Shown: in pieces, positions 18,546-28,191 of the stretch | Layout: each line of letters opens with the position of its first letter | How positions within the stretch are numbered: the stretch's first letter is position 1 | Source: Gemmatimonas aurantiaca | Lineage (GTDB): Bacteria > Gemmatimonadota > Gemmatimonadetes > Gemmatimonadales > Gemmatimonadaceae | Length of the DNA stretch: 64,000 nt | Reading direction: 5' to 3' | Assembly: GCF_037190085.1 (NCBI RefSeq) | Contig: NZ_JBBCJO010000011.1 | Location: 1 to 64,000 of the forward strand | The notes under the pieces: model-generated | Told to the model about the DNA's origin: nothing | The model's input: only the letters and a program-made list of their open reading frames with translations | Database searches by the model: none | Position numbers and translations under genes: made by a program

Positions 18546-19713
18546 CCGGATGGCCGACGGGATGACTGACTGGCACAAGGCCACACACGTCGTGCGGGCC
18601 GGTCTTCCGGACGCCACGCCCGGCACACCATACCTGCCCGGACCGGTGTTCGCCGCGCCGTACCATGCGCCCGGCGATCCCGCGTTGTCGCCCTACACGT
18701 ACGCGCGTTTCGACAATCCCACGTGGAAGGCGTACGAAACCGCGCTGGCGTCGCTCGAAGGCGGTCCCTGTGTGCTGTTCCCGAGTGGCATGGCGGCCAC
18801 GGCGGCGGTCCTGGCGACGATGGTCCCGCCCGGATCGACCATGGTGATGGCGGCGGAGTGTTATTACACCACGCGGGTGCTCGCCACGCAGGAGTTTGCC
18901 GGGGCATGGTGTGCCGCGCAGGGGATCACCGTGATCCTCGCCCCCACACATGGTGACGGTATCGTGCAGGCCATCGAGGCCGCGAACGCGCCCCTGGCGA
19001 TGGTGTGGCTGGAATCGCCCACCAATCCGCAACTCGACGTGTGCGATATCGCGGCGATCGCGGCGCATGCCCATGCGCGCGGCGCGCTGGTGGTGGTGGA
19101 CAACACCACGGCCACACCGCTGCTCCAGCAGCCGCTCGCGTTGGGGGCGGACGTGTGTGTGGTGTCCGATACCAAGGCGATGACGGGGCACGCCGATGTG
19201 CTGCTCGGGCACGCCGCCGTTCGCGATGCCGCACATGCCGAGGCGTTGCGCACCTGGCGCACCCGCATGGGAGTGATTCCGGGACCGATGGAAGTGTGGC
19301 TCGCGCATCGCTCGCTGGGCACGTTGCATGTGCGGTTGATGCAGCAGTGTCGTACCGCGCAGATCGTCGCGGAGTTTCTCACCGAACGCGCGGCCTCGGG
19401 CCCGACGGTGCGGAACGTCCGCTATCCGGGATTGCCGGGTGACCGTTCGCACGCGATTGCCGCCGGACAGATGTCGCACTTCGGTGGGGTGATCAGTTTC
19501 GAACTCCCCGATGCCGCCGCGGCGACGAAGTTTTTTGCGACCTCCCGCCTGGTGTACGAGGCCACGAGTTTTGGCGGGTTGCATACCAGTGCCGAACGTC
19601 GGGCGCGCTGGGGTGGTGACGCCGTGGGTGAAGGATTCATCCGACTCAGCGTCGGACTGGAAGACGTGAACGATCTGGTGCGCGATCTCGCGCAGGCACT
19701 CGATGCGATCTGA
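18538..19713 (+). CDS. Cys/Met metabolism PLP-dependent enzyme (cystathionine gamma-lyase/synthase type)
   Basis: The PLP lysine is in VVSDTKAMTGHAD (K213); YARFDNPTWKAYE, FPSGMAATAAV and WLESPTNPQLDV are hallmark motifs of the Cys/Met transsulfuration family. Family members carry out gamma- or beta-elimination or replacement on cystathionine, homocysteine or methionine. Which reaction this one runs cannot be told from sequence alone. Its start overlaps the Trm112-like gene. Confidence 0.88.
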   Translation: MADRMADGMTDWHKATHVVRAGLPDATPGTPYLPGPVFAAPYHAPGDPALSPYTYARFDNPTWKAYETALASLEGGPCVLFPSGMAATAAVLATMVPPGSTMVMAAECYYTTRVLATQEFAGAWCAAQGITVILAPTHGDGIVQAIEAANAPLAMVWLESPTNPQLDVCDIAAIAAHAHARGALVVVDNTTATPLLQQPLALGADVCVVSDTKAMTGHADVLLGHAAVRDAAHAEALRTWRTRMGVIPGPMEVWLAHRSLGTLHVRLMQQCRTAQIVAEFLTERAASGPTVRNVRYPGLPGDRSHAIAAGQMSHFGGVISFELPDAAAATKFFATSRLVYEATSFGGLHTSAERRARWGGDAVGEGFIRLSVGLEDVNDLVRDLAQALDAI

Positions 19714-19741
19714 GCGATCTGAACGACCGGAGTCCCCCGTC

Positions 19742-21430
19742 ATGTCCGGGAGTGTGCCTCAAAGCGAGGCCGGCGATCCCCGTATCATCGATCGACGCCG
19801 TTTCATGACGGCGGCCGGTGTGACGACGCTGGCTGCCATGGCGGGTGTGAGTTGTGTCGGTGACCCGTCGCCCGATGAGACGACGGGCTCCGACACGTCA
19901 CGTCGTGCGGCAGGCGGCGATGCCGCATCGACGGTATTCGCCTTCGACGAAGCCACGATCGCTTCGTTGCAGGAACAGATGCAGCGGGGCACGCTCACAT
20001 CGAAAGCCCTCACCGAAGCGTATCTCGCACGCATTGCGGCCATCGATGCCGCCGGCCCCACACTGCGCGCCGTGCTGGAAACCAATCCCGATGCGCTCTC
20101 CATTGCCGCCGAACGTGATGCCGAGCGCAAGGCGGGAAAGGTGCGGGGACCCTTGCACGGCATTCCGGTGCTGGTGAAGGACAATCTGGATACCGGCGAC
20201 CGGATGCAGACCACCGCCGGATCGCTGGCGCTGGTGGGCACACCGGCCGCGCAGGATGCGCATGTGGTGGCACGACTGCGTGAGGCCGGCGCGGTGCTCA
20301 TCGGCAAGACGAATCTCAGCGAGTGGGCCAACTTCCGTTCCTCGCATTCGTCGAGCGGCTGGAGTGGACGTGGCGGACAGACGCGTCATCCCTATGTGCT
20401 CGATCGCAATCCGTGCGGGTCGAGTTCGGGCACCGGTTCGGCCATCGCCGCCAACCTTGCGACCGTGGGCATCGGCACCGAAACCGATGGGTCGATCATC
20501 TGCCCGAGTTCGATCTGCGGACTGGTGGGACTCAAGCCCACCGTTGGTCTCGTGAGTCGCACCGGCATCATCCCCATCTCGGTCACGCAGGATACCGCGG
20601 GTCCGATGACTCGCACCGTCGCCGATGCGGCCGCGCTGTTGCAGGTGATTGCCGGTCGTGACGAGCGGGATGCCGCCACCAGCGGGGCACCAGCCACGCT
20701 TCCCGACTACAGCGCCGGTCTCACACCCACCGCGCTGCAGGGCGCCCGCATCGGCGTGGCGCGCAATCTCGCCGGCTTCAATGCCGCCGCCGACGCGGCG
20801 TTCAACACCGCCCTCGACGCGTTGCGTGCGGCGGGTGCCGTGCTGGTGGATCCCGCGAACGTGCCCAGCGTGGGCAAGTACGACGATGCCGAATTCACCG
20901 TCCTGCTGTACGAGTTCAAGGATGGACTCAACCGGTATCTCGCGGCGCGTGGCGCGACGGTACCGTACCACACGCTGGCCGATCTGATCGCGTACAATCG
21001 CGAGAACAGTGCCCGCGAGATGCCCTGGTTCGCGCAGGAGATTTTCGAGCAGGCCGAGGCCAAGGGGCCGATCACCGATGCGGCCTATCGCAGTGCGCTG
21101 GAGGTGTGCCGCCGGCAGGCGAGGGATCTCGGACTCGACGCCGTGTTCCGTGAACATCGACTCGATGCCCTGGTGGCGCCGTCGAACGCTCCGTCGTGGG
21201 TGACCGACCATGTGAACGGCGACAAATACAGCGGCGGCAATTCGTCGGTGGCTGCGGTGGCCGGATATCCCTCGCTCACGGTGCCCATGGGGTATGTGCA
21301 CGGACTCCCACTCGGCATCAGCTTCATCGGACTCGCGTGGAGCGAGGCCCGGTTGCTGGGTTACGGATTCGCCTTCGAACAGCAGACCAAGGCGCGGCAG
21401 ACGCCAAAGTTCCTGAGGACGCTGGAATGA
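19742..21430 (+). CDS. Amidase-signature enzyme with Tat-type lipoprotein signal
   Basis: The amidase-signature Ser-cisSer-Lys triad is visible: Lys in IPVLVKDNLDTGD, Ser in PCGSSSGTGSAIA, and the nucleophile in GTETDGSIICPSS. The N-terminus has a twin-arginine region (DRRRFMTAAGV) followed by a lipobox-like GVSC, so export through Tat and lipid anchoring are both possible. GGAG lies 8 nt before ATG 19742. The enzyme would hydrolyse amides outside the cytoplasm. Its stop overlaps the next gene, and a dipeptidase follows, suggesting a peptide- or amide-scavenging operon. Confidence 0.88.
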   Translation: MSGSVPQSEAGDPRIIDRRRFMTAAGVTTLAAMAGVSCVGDPSPDETTGSDTSRRAAGGDAASTVFAFDEATIASLQEQMQRGTLTSKALTEAYLARIAAIDAAGPTLRAVLETNPDALSIAAERDAERKAGKVRGPLHGIPVLVKDNLDTGDRMQTTAGSLALVGTPAAQDAHVVARLREAGAVLIGKTNLSEWANFRSSHSSSGWSGRGGQTRHPYVLDRNPCGSSSGTGSAIAANLATVGIGTETDGSIICPSSICGLVGLKPTVGLVSRTGIIPISVTQDTAGPMTRTVADAAALLQVIAGRDERDAATSGAPATLPDYSAGLTPTALQGARIGVARNLAGFNAAADAAFNTALDALRAAGAVLVDPANVPSVGKYDDAEFTVLLYEFKDGLNRYLAARGATVPYHTLADLIAYNRENSAREMPWFAQEIFEQAEAKGPITDAAYRSALEVCRRQARDLGLDAVFREHRLDALVAPSNAPSWVTDHVNGDKYSGGNSSVAAVAGYPSLTVPMGYVHGLPLGISFIGLAWSEARLLGYGFAFEQQTKARQTPKFLRTLE

Positions 21431-21831
21431 ACGCCGATGGTGCGAGAGGTGGTGCGAGTGGGGGTGCGAGCGGGGGTGCGAGCGGCGGTGCGGGTCCGGA
21501 AAAACCGCCGGTGGCCGCGTTGCTCACCCTCGTGGTGGCGCTCGTGGTCGCGGTGGTGGCCTGGCGGTTGTTCGGCAAGGCCGCCGATGCGGGTGTGGAG
21601 CGATTGGCCCGCATCGACGTGGTGCGGGCGTGGTGCGCGGAGTTCTATGCGCAGGCCCGGACGTCGAACGACACGATGCGCGTGGATCGGGTCGCGTTGC
21701 CGGACACCATCGATCCGGCGTCGAGCGATGCCATCGACCGGTGCGGGGATCTCCGCGAGCAGATCGTGCAGAGTGCGCCGTCCAATTCCCGTGAGATGAC
21801 CGGCAAGGAGATGCCGCGAGGACTTCGCTGA
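21427..21831 (+). CDS. Small membrane protein with a GGAS-repeat N-terminus
   Basis: The start overlaps the amidase stop (ATGA) and the stop overlaps the dipeptidase start (TGATG), so it sits firmly in that operon. Residues 6-22 are tandem GGAS repeats, followed by Pro and one transmembrane helix (VAALLTLVVALVVAVVAW, about residues 29-46) and an about 85-residue soluble tail with two Cys. No family was recognised. Confidence 0.65.
   Translation: MNADGARGGASGGASGGASGGAGPEKPPVAALLTLVVALVVAVVAWRLFGKAADAGVERLARIDVVRAWCAEFYAQARTSNDTMRVDRVALPDTIDPASSDAIDRCGDLREQIVQSAPSNSREMTGKEMPRGLR
21439..21492 (+). repeat. Tandem 12-bp repeats inside the small membrane gene
   Basis: Four and a half tandem 12-bp units run from 21439 to 21492, encoding GGAR/GGAS. 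The unit length keeps the reading frame, so copy number could vary without loss of the protein. Confidence 0.85.
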
Positions 21832-23045
21832 TGACCGCTGCGAACGCAACCGCAAACCCGACCAGAGGCCGCACCTGGGTGCGGGTCGGGATCGGCGTGG
21901 TGGTGCTGCTCGCCGCGGCGCTGGTGATCTTTCACACCGTGGTGCCGCGGGTGGTGGACAGCCGGATGAACAGCGTGGTGAGCACCACGATTCCAGCGGT
22001 TCCGCCGGAAGCCGCGGCGCTGCACCGCACGTTGTTCGTGGCCGACATGCACGCCGACGAACTGCTCTGGGGGCGCGATCCGCTCGTGCGGGTGTCGCGT
22101 GGCCATGTCGATGTGCCGCGTCTGCAGGAAGGGCATGTCGCGTTGCAGGTCTTCAGCGCCGTGACGAAGACGCCGCGTGGCATGAACTACGATCACAACA
22201 CCGGCGAGACGGACAACATCGCACTGCTGGCGCTGGCCCAGCGCTGGCCCGCCGAGACACGCACCAGTCTTCGCGCGCGTGCGCTGTATCAGGCCGACCG
22301 GTTGCACGATGCCGCGCTGCGTTCGCGGGGGGCGCTCACCGTCATCACCTCGCGCGATTCATTGGCGGCGTTTGCCGAACGCCGGCGTGGCGATCCGGCG
22401 CAGGTGGGCGCGCTGCTGGCCATCGAGGGACTGCACGCACTCGACGGCAAGCTCGAGAGCGTGGACGTGTTGTACGGCGCCGGTTATCGCATGATGGGAC
22501 TCGTGCACTTCTTCGACAACGAAGTCGCGGGCAGTGCGCACGGGGTCACGCATGGCGGGCTCACCCCGCTCGGCCGCCAGGTCATCCAGCGCATGGAGGC
22601 GCTGGGCATCATCGTCGATCTGGCCCACTCCTCGCCGCAGACGATCACCGAAACCCTGGCGATGGCCACGCGCCCGGTGGTGGTGTCCCATACCGGTGTG
22701 GCGGCCACCTGCGCCGGTCCGCGAAATCTCACCGACGACCAGTTGCGCGCGATCGCCGCGAACGGTGGCCTGATCGGGATCGGCTACTGGGACGGCGCGG
22801 TGTGTGAACCCACGGTGGCCAACATCGTGAAAGCGATCCAGCACGCGGTGTCGGTGATGGGGGTGCAGCATGTGGCACTGGGCTCGGACTTCGACGGTGC
22901 CATCCGTGCACCGTTCGACACGCGTGGTGTCGTGCTGATCACGGCGGGATTGCTCGAGGCGGGGATGCCGGCCGCCGATGTGGCGCTCGTGATGGGACGA
23001 AACACCCTGGATTTCCTGCTCCGCAATCTGCCGCCGGCCCGCTGA
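21831..23045 (+). CDS. Membrane dipeptidase, peptidase M19 (renal dipeptidase) family
   Basis: M19 zinc-dipeptidase motifs are present: FVADMHADELLWGRD (metal His and Asp), LLAIEGLHALDGK (bridging Glu), MMGLVHFFDNEVAGSAHG, VDLAHSSPQT, VVVSHTGVAA and LGSDFDGA. An N-terminal helix (VGIGVVVLLAAALVIFHTVV) anchors it in the membrane. It probably cleaves dipeptides, possibly with D-residues, in the envelope. It is the last gene of the run that begins with the amidase. Confidence 0.9.
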   Translation: MTAANATANPTRGRTWVRVGIGVVVLLAAALVIFHTVVPRVVDSRMNSVVSTTIPAVPPEAAALHRTLFVADMHADELLWGRDPLVRVSRGHVDVPRLQEGHVALQVFSAVTKTPRGMNYDHNTGETDNIALLALAQRWPAETRTSLRARALYQADRLHDAALRSRGALTVITSRDSLAAFAERRRGDPAQVGALLAIEGLHALDGKLESVDVLYGAGYRMMGLVHFFDNEVAGSAHGVTHGGLTPLGRQVIQRMEALGIIVDLAHSSPQTITETLAMATRPVVVSHTGVAATCAGPRNLTDDQLRAIAANGGLIGIGYWDGAVCEPTVANIVKAIQHAVSVMGVQHVALGSDFDGAIRAPFDTRGVVLITAGLLEAGMPAADVALVMGRNTLDFLLRNLPPAR

Positions 23046-23212
23046 GGGCTGCCGGTTGTCCGCTGGTGGTCAACGGATCGCCACCGGATCGTTTGTCTGC
23101 GGCTTGCTTCCCGACGGGACCGGCGCATGTTGACTGTTGCCCCGGTCATTCGTCATGTCTGGGAGCGAATTCTGTTGCCATGTGACATGCCGTACCCGCC
23201 GCACCCTTCCGC

Positions 23213-25168
23213 ATGACCCTGCCCACACCGCCGAACGAACCGATCGCGATCGGGAAATACCAGATCCTGGACCTCGCAGGCGAAGGGGCCATGGGATCGG
23301 TGTATCGCGCGCGCGATACCGTGCTGAATCGTGTGGTGGCGATCAAGGTCATGAACGCCACCATCGCGCGCGATCAGAGTCTGCGCGACCGGTTCCTGCG
23401 TGAGGCGCAGTCGGCGGGGTCGTTGCAGCATCCGAACGTCGTCACGATCTACGACTTCGGCGAACTCGATGGCCATCTGTTCATCGCCATGGAGTACGTG
23501 GAAGGCAGCGATCTGGAGACGCTGCTGGCAAAACAGCAGACGCTCACGCTGCAGACCAAACTCGAGATCATGATCGATGTGCTGGCCGGGCTGGCCTACG
23601 CCCACCAGCATGGCATCGTGCATCGCGACCTCAAGCCGGCGAACATCCGGGTGACCCCCGAGCCGCGCGGCAAACTGATGGACTTCGGCGTCGCGCATCT
23701 CGAATCGCAGAAGATGACGCAGACCGGTGTCATGATCGGCACGCCGAACTACATGGCGCCGGAGTACATCTCCGGGAAGCCGGTGACGGGGGCCAGCGAC
23801 ATCTTCTCGATGGGTGCGGTGCTGTACGAGGTGCTCACCGGACGGAAGCCATTTCTCGGGGATACGCTGCACGCGCTGCTGTTTGCCGTGGTGCAGGAGG
23901 AACCGGTGCCTCCCAGTCAGCTCGTGCCCGGATTGCCGGTGGCGCTCGATGCCGTGGTGCAGCGGGCGATGGCCAAGGAGCCGGCGGACCGTTACGAGTC
24001 GGCCATCGACATGGCGCAGGCGCTCACCGCCGTGCGGGCCTCGCTGAGCGGAGCGGCGTACAACGAGTCGATGGCGCTGAGTCAGACGCTGGCGCACAAG
24101 GTGGCTGCCAAGGGCGCGGACGTGGCGCGTGAAGCGGCTGCCCGCGAGGCGGCCGCGGTTGCTGGCGGACGGGCCAATCGCACCGTGCCGCCGGGCGCAT
24201 CGACGTCCGCGTCTTCTATTTCGTCTTCCTCGACACCCGCCGCGTCGGCCCCGCGAAATACCCGCACGTTGCTGTTTGCCGGCATAGCCGCGGTCGCGGC
24301 GTTGTCGGCCGGTGGTGTGGCGCTCATGAAGCGCTCGGTGGTCGAAGCGTCGGCTGAACCGGCGACATCGGCCGCCCAAACGGCCGCCGGCAATGCAGCG
24401 GACGCGGGTGCAGCGGGTGCCGCCGGGAACGCACCGGCCGGTGGTGGGAACGACGGAAGAACGAACGACAGTCCGACCTCGGCGCCAGCCTCTGCATCGG
24501 GATCCGCCACCACACCCGCGCCTCCCGCACGCGTGGCGTCAGGCGCCGCGGCACCGACCCGTTCGTCGAACGTGCCCGCAACACCTGCTACGGGAACTGC
24601 CCAGCCATTACCCGTCGGTGTCGCCAGCAGTGGCGGCAACGGTGGCGCCAATGGTGGCGGCAACGCATCGGCGCACACCGCGGCGGGATCTCCGGCTGTA
24701 TCGGCACCAGTGTCTCCCGCGCCGGTGAGCACGCCTCCCGTCACTGAACCCACTGTGACGGCGCCGGTGACCAGTGCACCCGCGAGTGTTTCGCCGAGCG
24801 CTTCAGCGAGTGCTCCCACCGGTGCATCCGCTGGTGAGGCCCGGTCGGCGCAGGCCGATCTGCGCGAGATCATCGCGCGTTACGCCCGTGCCATCTCCTC
24901 ACGCGACATCGGTGCGGTGCGTTCGGCCTACCCGGGCATCACGCGTGACCAGCAACAGGGCTTCGAACGGTTCTTCTCGTCCACCAAGTCGTTGACCGCA
25001 TCGCTGCTGATCGGCGGTCTCGACGTGCGGGACCGGGCGGCGGAAGGACGGGTGACGGGCACCTACGAATTCATCGGTGGCAGCGGACGCAAAGAAGTGC
25101 AGATGGTGTCGTTCCGCGCGCAGTTCGAACGGGACGGGGAGACCTGGCGCCTCACCAGCGTTCGCTGA
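23213..25168 (+). CDS. Membrane Ser/Thr protein kinase with extracytoplasmic NTF2-like tail
   Basis: The kinase domain occupies residues about 15-275: glycine loop AGEGAMGSV, Lys45 in VVAIKVMN, catalytic HRDLKPANI (D139), DFG at 157-159, and GTPNYMAPE. A long Ala/Ser/Thr/Pro-rich stretch surrounds one transmembrane helix (LLFAGIAAVAALSAGGVALM). The last 105 residues (REIIARYARAISSRDIGAVR, then DRAAEGRVTGTYEFIGG) look like an NTF2/SnoaL-type fold on the outer side, a possible ligand sensor. No Shine-Dalgarno is evident at ATG 23213. Confidence 0.9.
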   Translation: MTLPTPPNEPIAIGKYQILDLAGEGAMGSVYRARDTVLNRVVAIKVMNATIARDQSLRDRFLREAQSAGSLQHPNVVTIYDFGELDGHLFIAMEYVEGSDLETLLAKQQTLTLQTKLEIMIDVLAGLAYAHQHGIVHRDLKPANIRVTPEPRGKLMDFGVAHLESQKMTQTGVMIGTPNYMAPEYISGKPVTGASDIFSMGAVLYEVLTGRKPFLGDTLHALLFAVVQEEPVPPSQLVPGLPVALDAVVQRAMAKEPADRYESAIDMAQALTAVRASLSGAAYNESMALSQTLAHKVAAKGADVAREAAAREAAAVAGGRANRTVPPGASTSASSISSSSTPAASAPRNTRTLLFAGIAAVAALSAGGVALMKRSVVEASAEPATSAAQTAAGNAADAGAAGAAGNAPAGGGNDGRTNDSPTSAPASASGSATTPAPPARVASGAAAPTRSSNVPATPATGTAQPLPVGVASSGGNGGANGGGNASAHTAAGSPAVSAPVSPAPVSTPPVTEPTVTAPVTSAPASVSPSASASAPTGASAGEARSAQADLREIIARYARAISSRDIGAVRSAYPGITRDQQQGFERFFSSTKSLTASLLIGGLDVRDRAAEGRVTGTYEFIGGSGRKEVQMVSFRAQFERDGETWRLTSVR

Positions 25169-25191
25169 CAGCGTGCGTTGACCCGGATCCG

Positions 25192-25217
25192 CCGGCAGTC
25201 GGAGAGTCGACTGCCGG
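25192..25217. terminator. Hairpin between convergent kinase and barrel genes
   Basis: A 10-bp inverted repeat (25192-25201, 25208-25217) with a 6-nt loop lies between the kinase stop and the end of the leftward barrel gene. It has no T-run, but its position suggests a bidirectional terminator. Confidence 0.5.
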
Positions 25218-25241
25218 AATGCACGGCCTGAGTCGCCGCCG

Positions 25242-26603
25242 TCAGAACGAGTACTCGAGCCCCAGCGTCCACGTCTGATTGGCCCGCATGCCGCCGCGGT
25301 TCAGCGGCAGCAGCGCGTTCGTCACCACGATGACATTGCGTGAGGCGAGGAACTTGAAGCCGAACGATCCGTTGATGAGATCATCGCGGATATCGGGGAT
25401 CGTCGTCGGGCTGACACTGCGGCGATAGGGCGAATCGAAATAGATCGGCTGCGGCAGCACGAGTTTGCTGGCGCCCACCTGGAACTCGCTCACCACGTCC
25501 ACCGCCATCGTGACCTTGGCGCCGAGCAGGTGATCGAACCCCGCGGTGGCCAGCACCGAATGGTTCTGCGACCGGTCGGCCCGATAGAGAAAGCCCGCGT
25601 TCAGGTGCGGTGAAAAATCGCCGAACCGCGACGAGAGAATGGCCTGACTGCGCAACGCGAAGTGGCCCATGCCGAGCAGGTCTTCCGTGTCGCCAGTGGG
25701 GAAGCGGGCGTCGGCGAGAAAGGCCACCGCGGTGTTCTGCGACTGATAGGCGTTGACCTTGAGGCGCGCCGCCACGTCGCCGATGCCGAAGGTGTTGCCC
25801 TTGGAAGTCTTCGTGGCCTGCAGCACCGGATCGGTGGGGGTGCCCGAAAAGAAGTGCGCCGCGGCCGTCCCGCCGAACGGATTGATCTGCGCGAAGCTGG
25901 TGCCGCTGAACGACGTCTGCTGCAGCGGCACGACCACGCCGAAGTCGACACGGTCGGTGATGCCGAACGTGGTGTAGAACATCGTCACATCCACACCGAT
26001 GTCGAGATCGAGATTGAAATTCATCGATTCGTTCTCGAGGACCGGCACGCCATACTTGCTGCAGTCCTGTCCACCGTTCTCCGCATCGCAGCCGTCGTAG
26101 TCGACATTCTCGTGCGTGAAGACGAGTCCCACGTCGGAGAGCGGACGACCGCGCAGCGTGGAGAACCGGAAGCTGCTGCGGTTCACGCCGGCCAGAACGC
26201 GGCCACGTCCGAGGGTCTGTCCACGCTCGGCAAAAATGGGACCGGCCGATGTCGCCGTGCTCACCGGCACACCGCCTTCGAAGCGGAAGGTCTCACCGCT
26301 CGTGGTGGCGCCGATCGGCACGTTGGACACCGACGCGGCGAGTGCGCTGCCGATGAATCCGATGATCGAACCGTTCTCGGCCTGCGACGACGGAATGAAG
26401 TGTGTGCCGTGCTGGCGGATGCTGGCCGGGTTGGACGTCGTCGCGGAGCCGGCGAGAAACAGCGGCTCCTCGCCGTCCCCGAAGATGAACAGTTGTGAGA
26501 TCCGCTCCCGCAGGCGCTGTGCCTGGGAGCTTGCCGGCATCACCGTGACGGTGAACGCTGCGGCACAGAGAAGGCACAACGGAATGCGTGAACGGCGCAG
26601 CAT
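25242..26603 (-). CDS. Outer-membrane beta-barrel-like protein (paralogue 1)
   Basis: A signal peptide (IPLCLLCAAAFTVTVMPASS) is followed by many amphipathic strands, and the chain ends in TWTLGLEYSF with a C-terminal Phe, the usual BamA recognition signal. The product aligns along most of its length with the next gene upstream (shared RFEGGVP, SAGPIFAERGQTLGRGR and HENVDYDGCDAENGGQDCS), including the Cys pair. Start 26603 places the signal peptide at the N-terminus. A TATAGT -10-like hexamer lies at 26664-26669 on this strand. A transport or porin-like role is an inference. Confidence 0.75.
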   Translation of the reverse strand: MLRRSRIPLCLLCAAAFTVTVMPASSQAQRLRERISQLFIFGDGEEPLFLAGSATTSNPASIRQHGTHFIPSSQAENGSIIGFIGSALAASVSNVPIGATTSGETFRFEGGVPVSTATSAGPIFAERGQTLGRGRVLAGVNRSSFRFSTLRGRPLSDVGLVFTHENVDYDGCDAENGGQDCSKYGVPVLENESMNFNLDLDIGVDVTMFYTTFGITDRVDFGVVVPLQQTSFSGTSFAQINPFGGTAAAHFFSGTPTDPVLQATKTSKGNTFGIGDVAARLKVNAYQSQNTAVAFLADARFPTGDTEDLLGMGHFALRSQAILSSRFGDFSPHLNAGFLYRADRSQNHSVLATAGFDHLLGAKVTMAVDVVSEFQVGASKLVLPQPIYFDSPYRRSVSPTTIPDIRDDLINGSFGFKFLASRNVIVVTNALLPLNRGGMRANQTWTLGLEYSF

Positions 26604-26790
26604 TGGCGGGTGTGGTGGAGGGTCACACAGCGGAGCCGGCGAAATCCAGTCCCGGCAGCCGATACTATACAATTCGGACGTCCAAGTCGCGAATGGGCAA
26701 CCGTGGTGTCTGCGCCGGTCCTTGCCTCGGGACCGGCAGCCGTGTGTACGCCCGATCGTGCGTCAGTGCGTGTCCGTCAGCGCGTGTCCG

Positions 26791-28107
26791 TCAGAACGCG
26801 TACTCGAGACCCAGCGTCCAGGTGTGACTGGCGCGCATGCCGCCGGTGTTGAGCGGCACCATGGCGTTCGTGACCAGCATGAAACTGCGGGTGGGCGCGA
26901 ACTTGAAGCCCACCGATCCGTTGATCACATCGTCGCGCATGTCGGGGATGGAGCTCGGATTGACGATGCGACGGAATGGCGCTTCGAACGTGACCGGTCC
27001 ACCCATGTCCAGCAGCTTGCCGCCCACCTGGAATTCACCGACCACATCGAGCGCGAGTGTCACGCGGGGACCCAGCAGGTGATCGAACCCCGCCGTGGCG
27101 AGCAGTGCGTGATTGCGGGCCTCCCCGGCGCGATACACGAAGCCGGTGTTCAGATGCGGCGAGAAGGCGCCGAAGCGGGACGAGATGATGGCCTGACTGC
27201 GCAGCACGAAGTGCCCGAGGCCCAGCATGTCGTCCACATCGCCCGTGGGAAAGCGTGCATCGGCCATGAGTGCGACCGCGCTGTTCTCGGTGGAGAAGGC
27301 GTTGATCTTGAGACGGGCCGCCACATCGCCGACGCCGAACGCACTGCCGCGGGCGTTGGTGGTGGCCTGCAGCACGGGATTTGTCGGGGTGCCCCCGAAG
27401 AAGTGCGAGGCCGGCGCCCCGCCCAGGGCTTCGATCTGCGCGAAGTTGCTCCCCACGAAATCGATCTGCTGCATGGGGATCACCACACCGAAGTCGATGT
27501 GATCGGTGATGCCGATGGTCGTGTAGAACGTCGTGACGTTGACGCCCAGATCGAGATTCAGCGCAAACCGGGTGAGATCGTTCTCGTAGGCGGGCACGCC
27601 GAGCAGCGAGCAGTCCTGTCCTCCGTTCTCGGCGTCGCAGCCTTCGTAATCCACGTTCTCGTGCAGCAGCGCGATCTGGATGTCCGAGAGCGGGCGGCCG
27701 CGCAGCGTGGTGAACCGGAAGCTGCTGCGATTCAGGCCGGCGAGGATGCGTCCGCGTCCGAGGGTCTGTCCGCGTTCGGCGAAGATGGGGCCGGCCGATG
27801 TGGCGGTGCTGTACGGCACGCCGCCTTCGAACCGGAAGGTCTCGCCGCTGGTGGTCGCGCCGATGGGGACATTGGCCACCGCATTGGCCATGGTGCTGCC
27901 CAGGAAACCGACGGCGGCGCTGTTGGCGATGGTCGACGACGGGAGCGTGTGCGTCCCGTGCTGGTGCGTGCCGGCCGATCCGCCGGAGAGCGGATCACCG
28001 AAAAAGAACAGTTCGGCGATGCGATGGCGCAGTCGCTGCGCTTCGCTGGTGGCGGGCAGCGAGACGATGGCAAGCGCGAGACACAGGAGGGGCAAGAAAC
28101 GACGCAT
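26791..28107 (-). CDS. Outer-membrane beta-barrel-like protein (paralogue 2)
   Basis: Tandem paralogue of the preceding gene, with signal peptide FLPLLCLALAIVSLPATSEA, the conserved DAENGGQDCS Cys motif, a DARFPTGD strand and a terminal YAF. An Ala-rich loop near residue 25-60 differs between the copies. The second ATG (28107) is used because it places the signal peptide at the start. Both copies end in near-identical DNA, consistent with a recent duplication. The substrate is unknown. Confidence 0.75.
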   Translation of the reverse strand: MRRFLPLLCLALAIVSLPATSEAQRLRHRIAELFFFGDPLSGGSAGTHQHGTHTLPSSTIANSAAVGFLGSTMANAVANVPIGATTSGETFRFEGGVPYSTATSAGPIFAERGQTLGRGRILAGLNRSSFRFTTLRGRPLSDIQIALLHENVDYEGCDAENGGQDCSLLGVPAYENDLTRFALNLDLGVNVTTFYTTIGITDHIDFGVVIPMQQIDFVGSNFAQIEALGGAPASHFFGGTPTNPVLQATTNARGSAFGVGDVAARLKINAFSTENSAVALMADARFPTGDVDDMLGLGHFVLRSQAIISSRFGAFSPHLNTGFVYRAGEARNHALLATAGFDHLLGPRVTLALDVVGEFQVGGKLLDMGGPVTFEAPFRRIVNPSSIPDMRDDVINGSVGFKFAPTRSFMLVTNAMVPLNTGGMRASHTWTLGLEYAF

Positions 28108-28191
28108 TGGCCGGACGGGTTGGGGGCGCATCGGCGGCCGCTGCGCCCCGGATCCGGCGTCGCTTCCTGCAGACGATGCTCACGACTTCGC

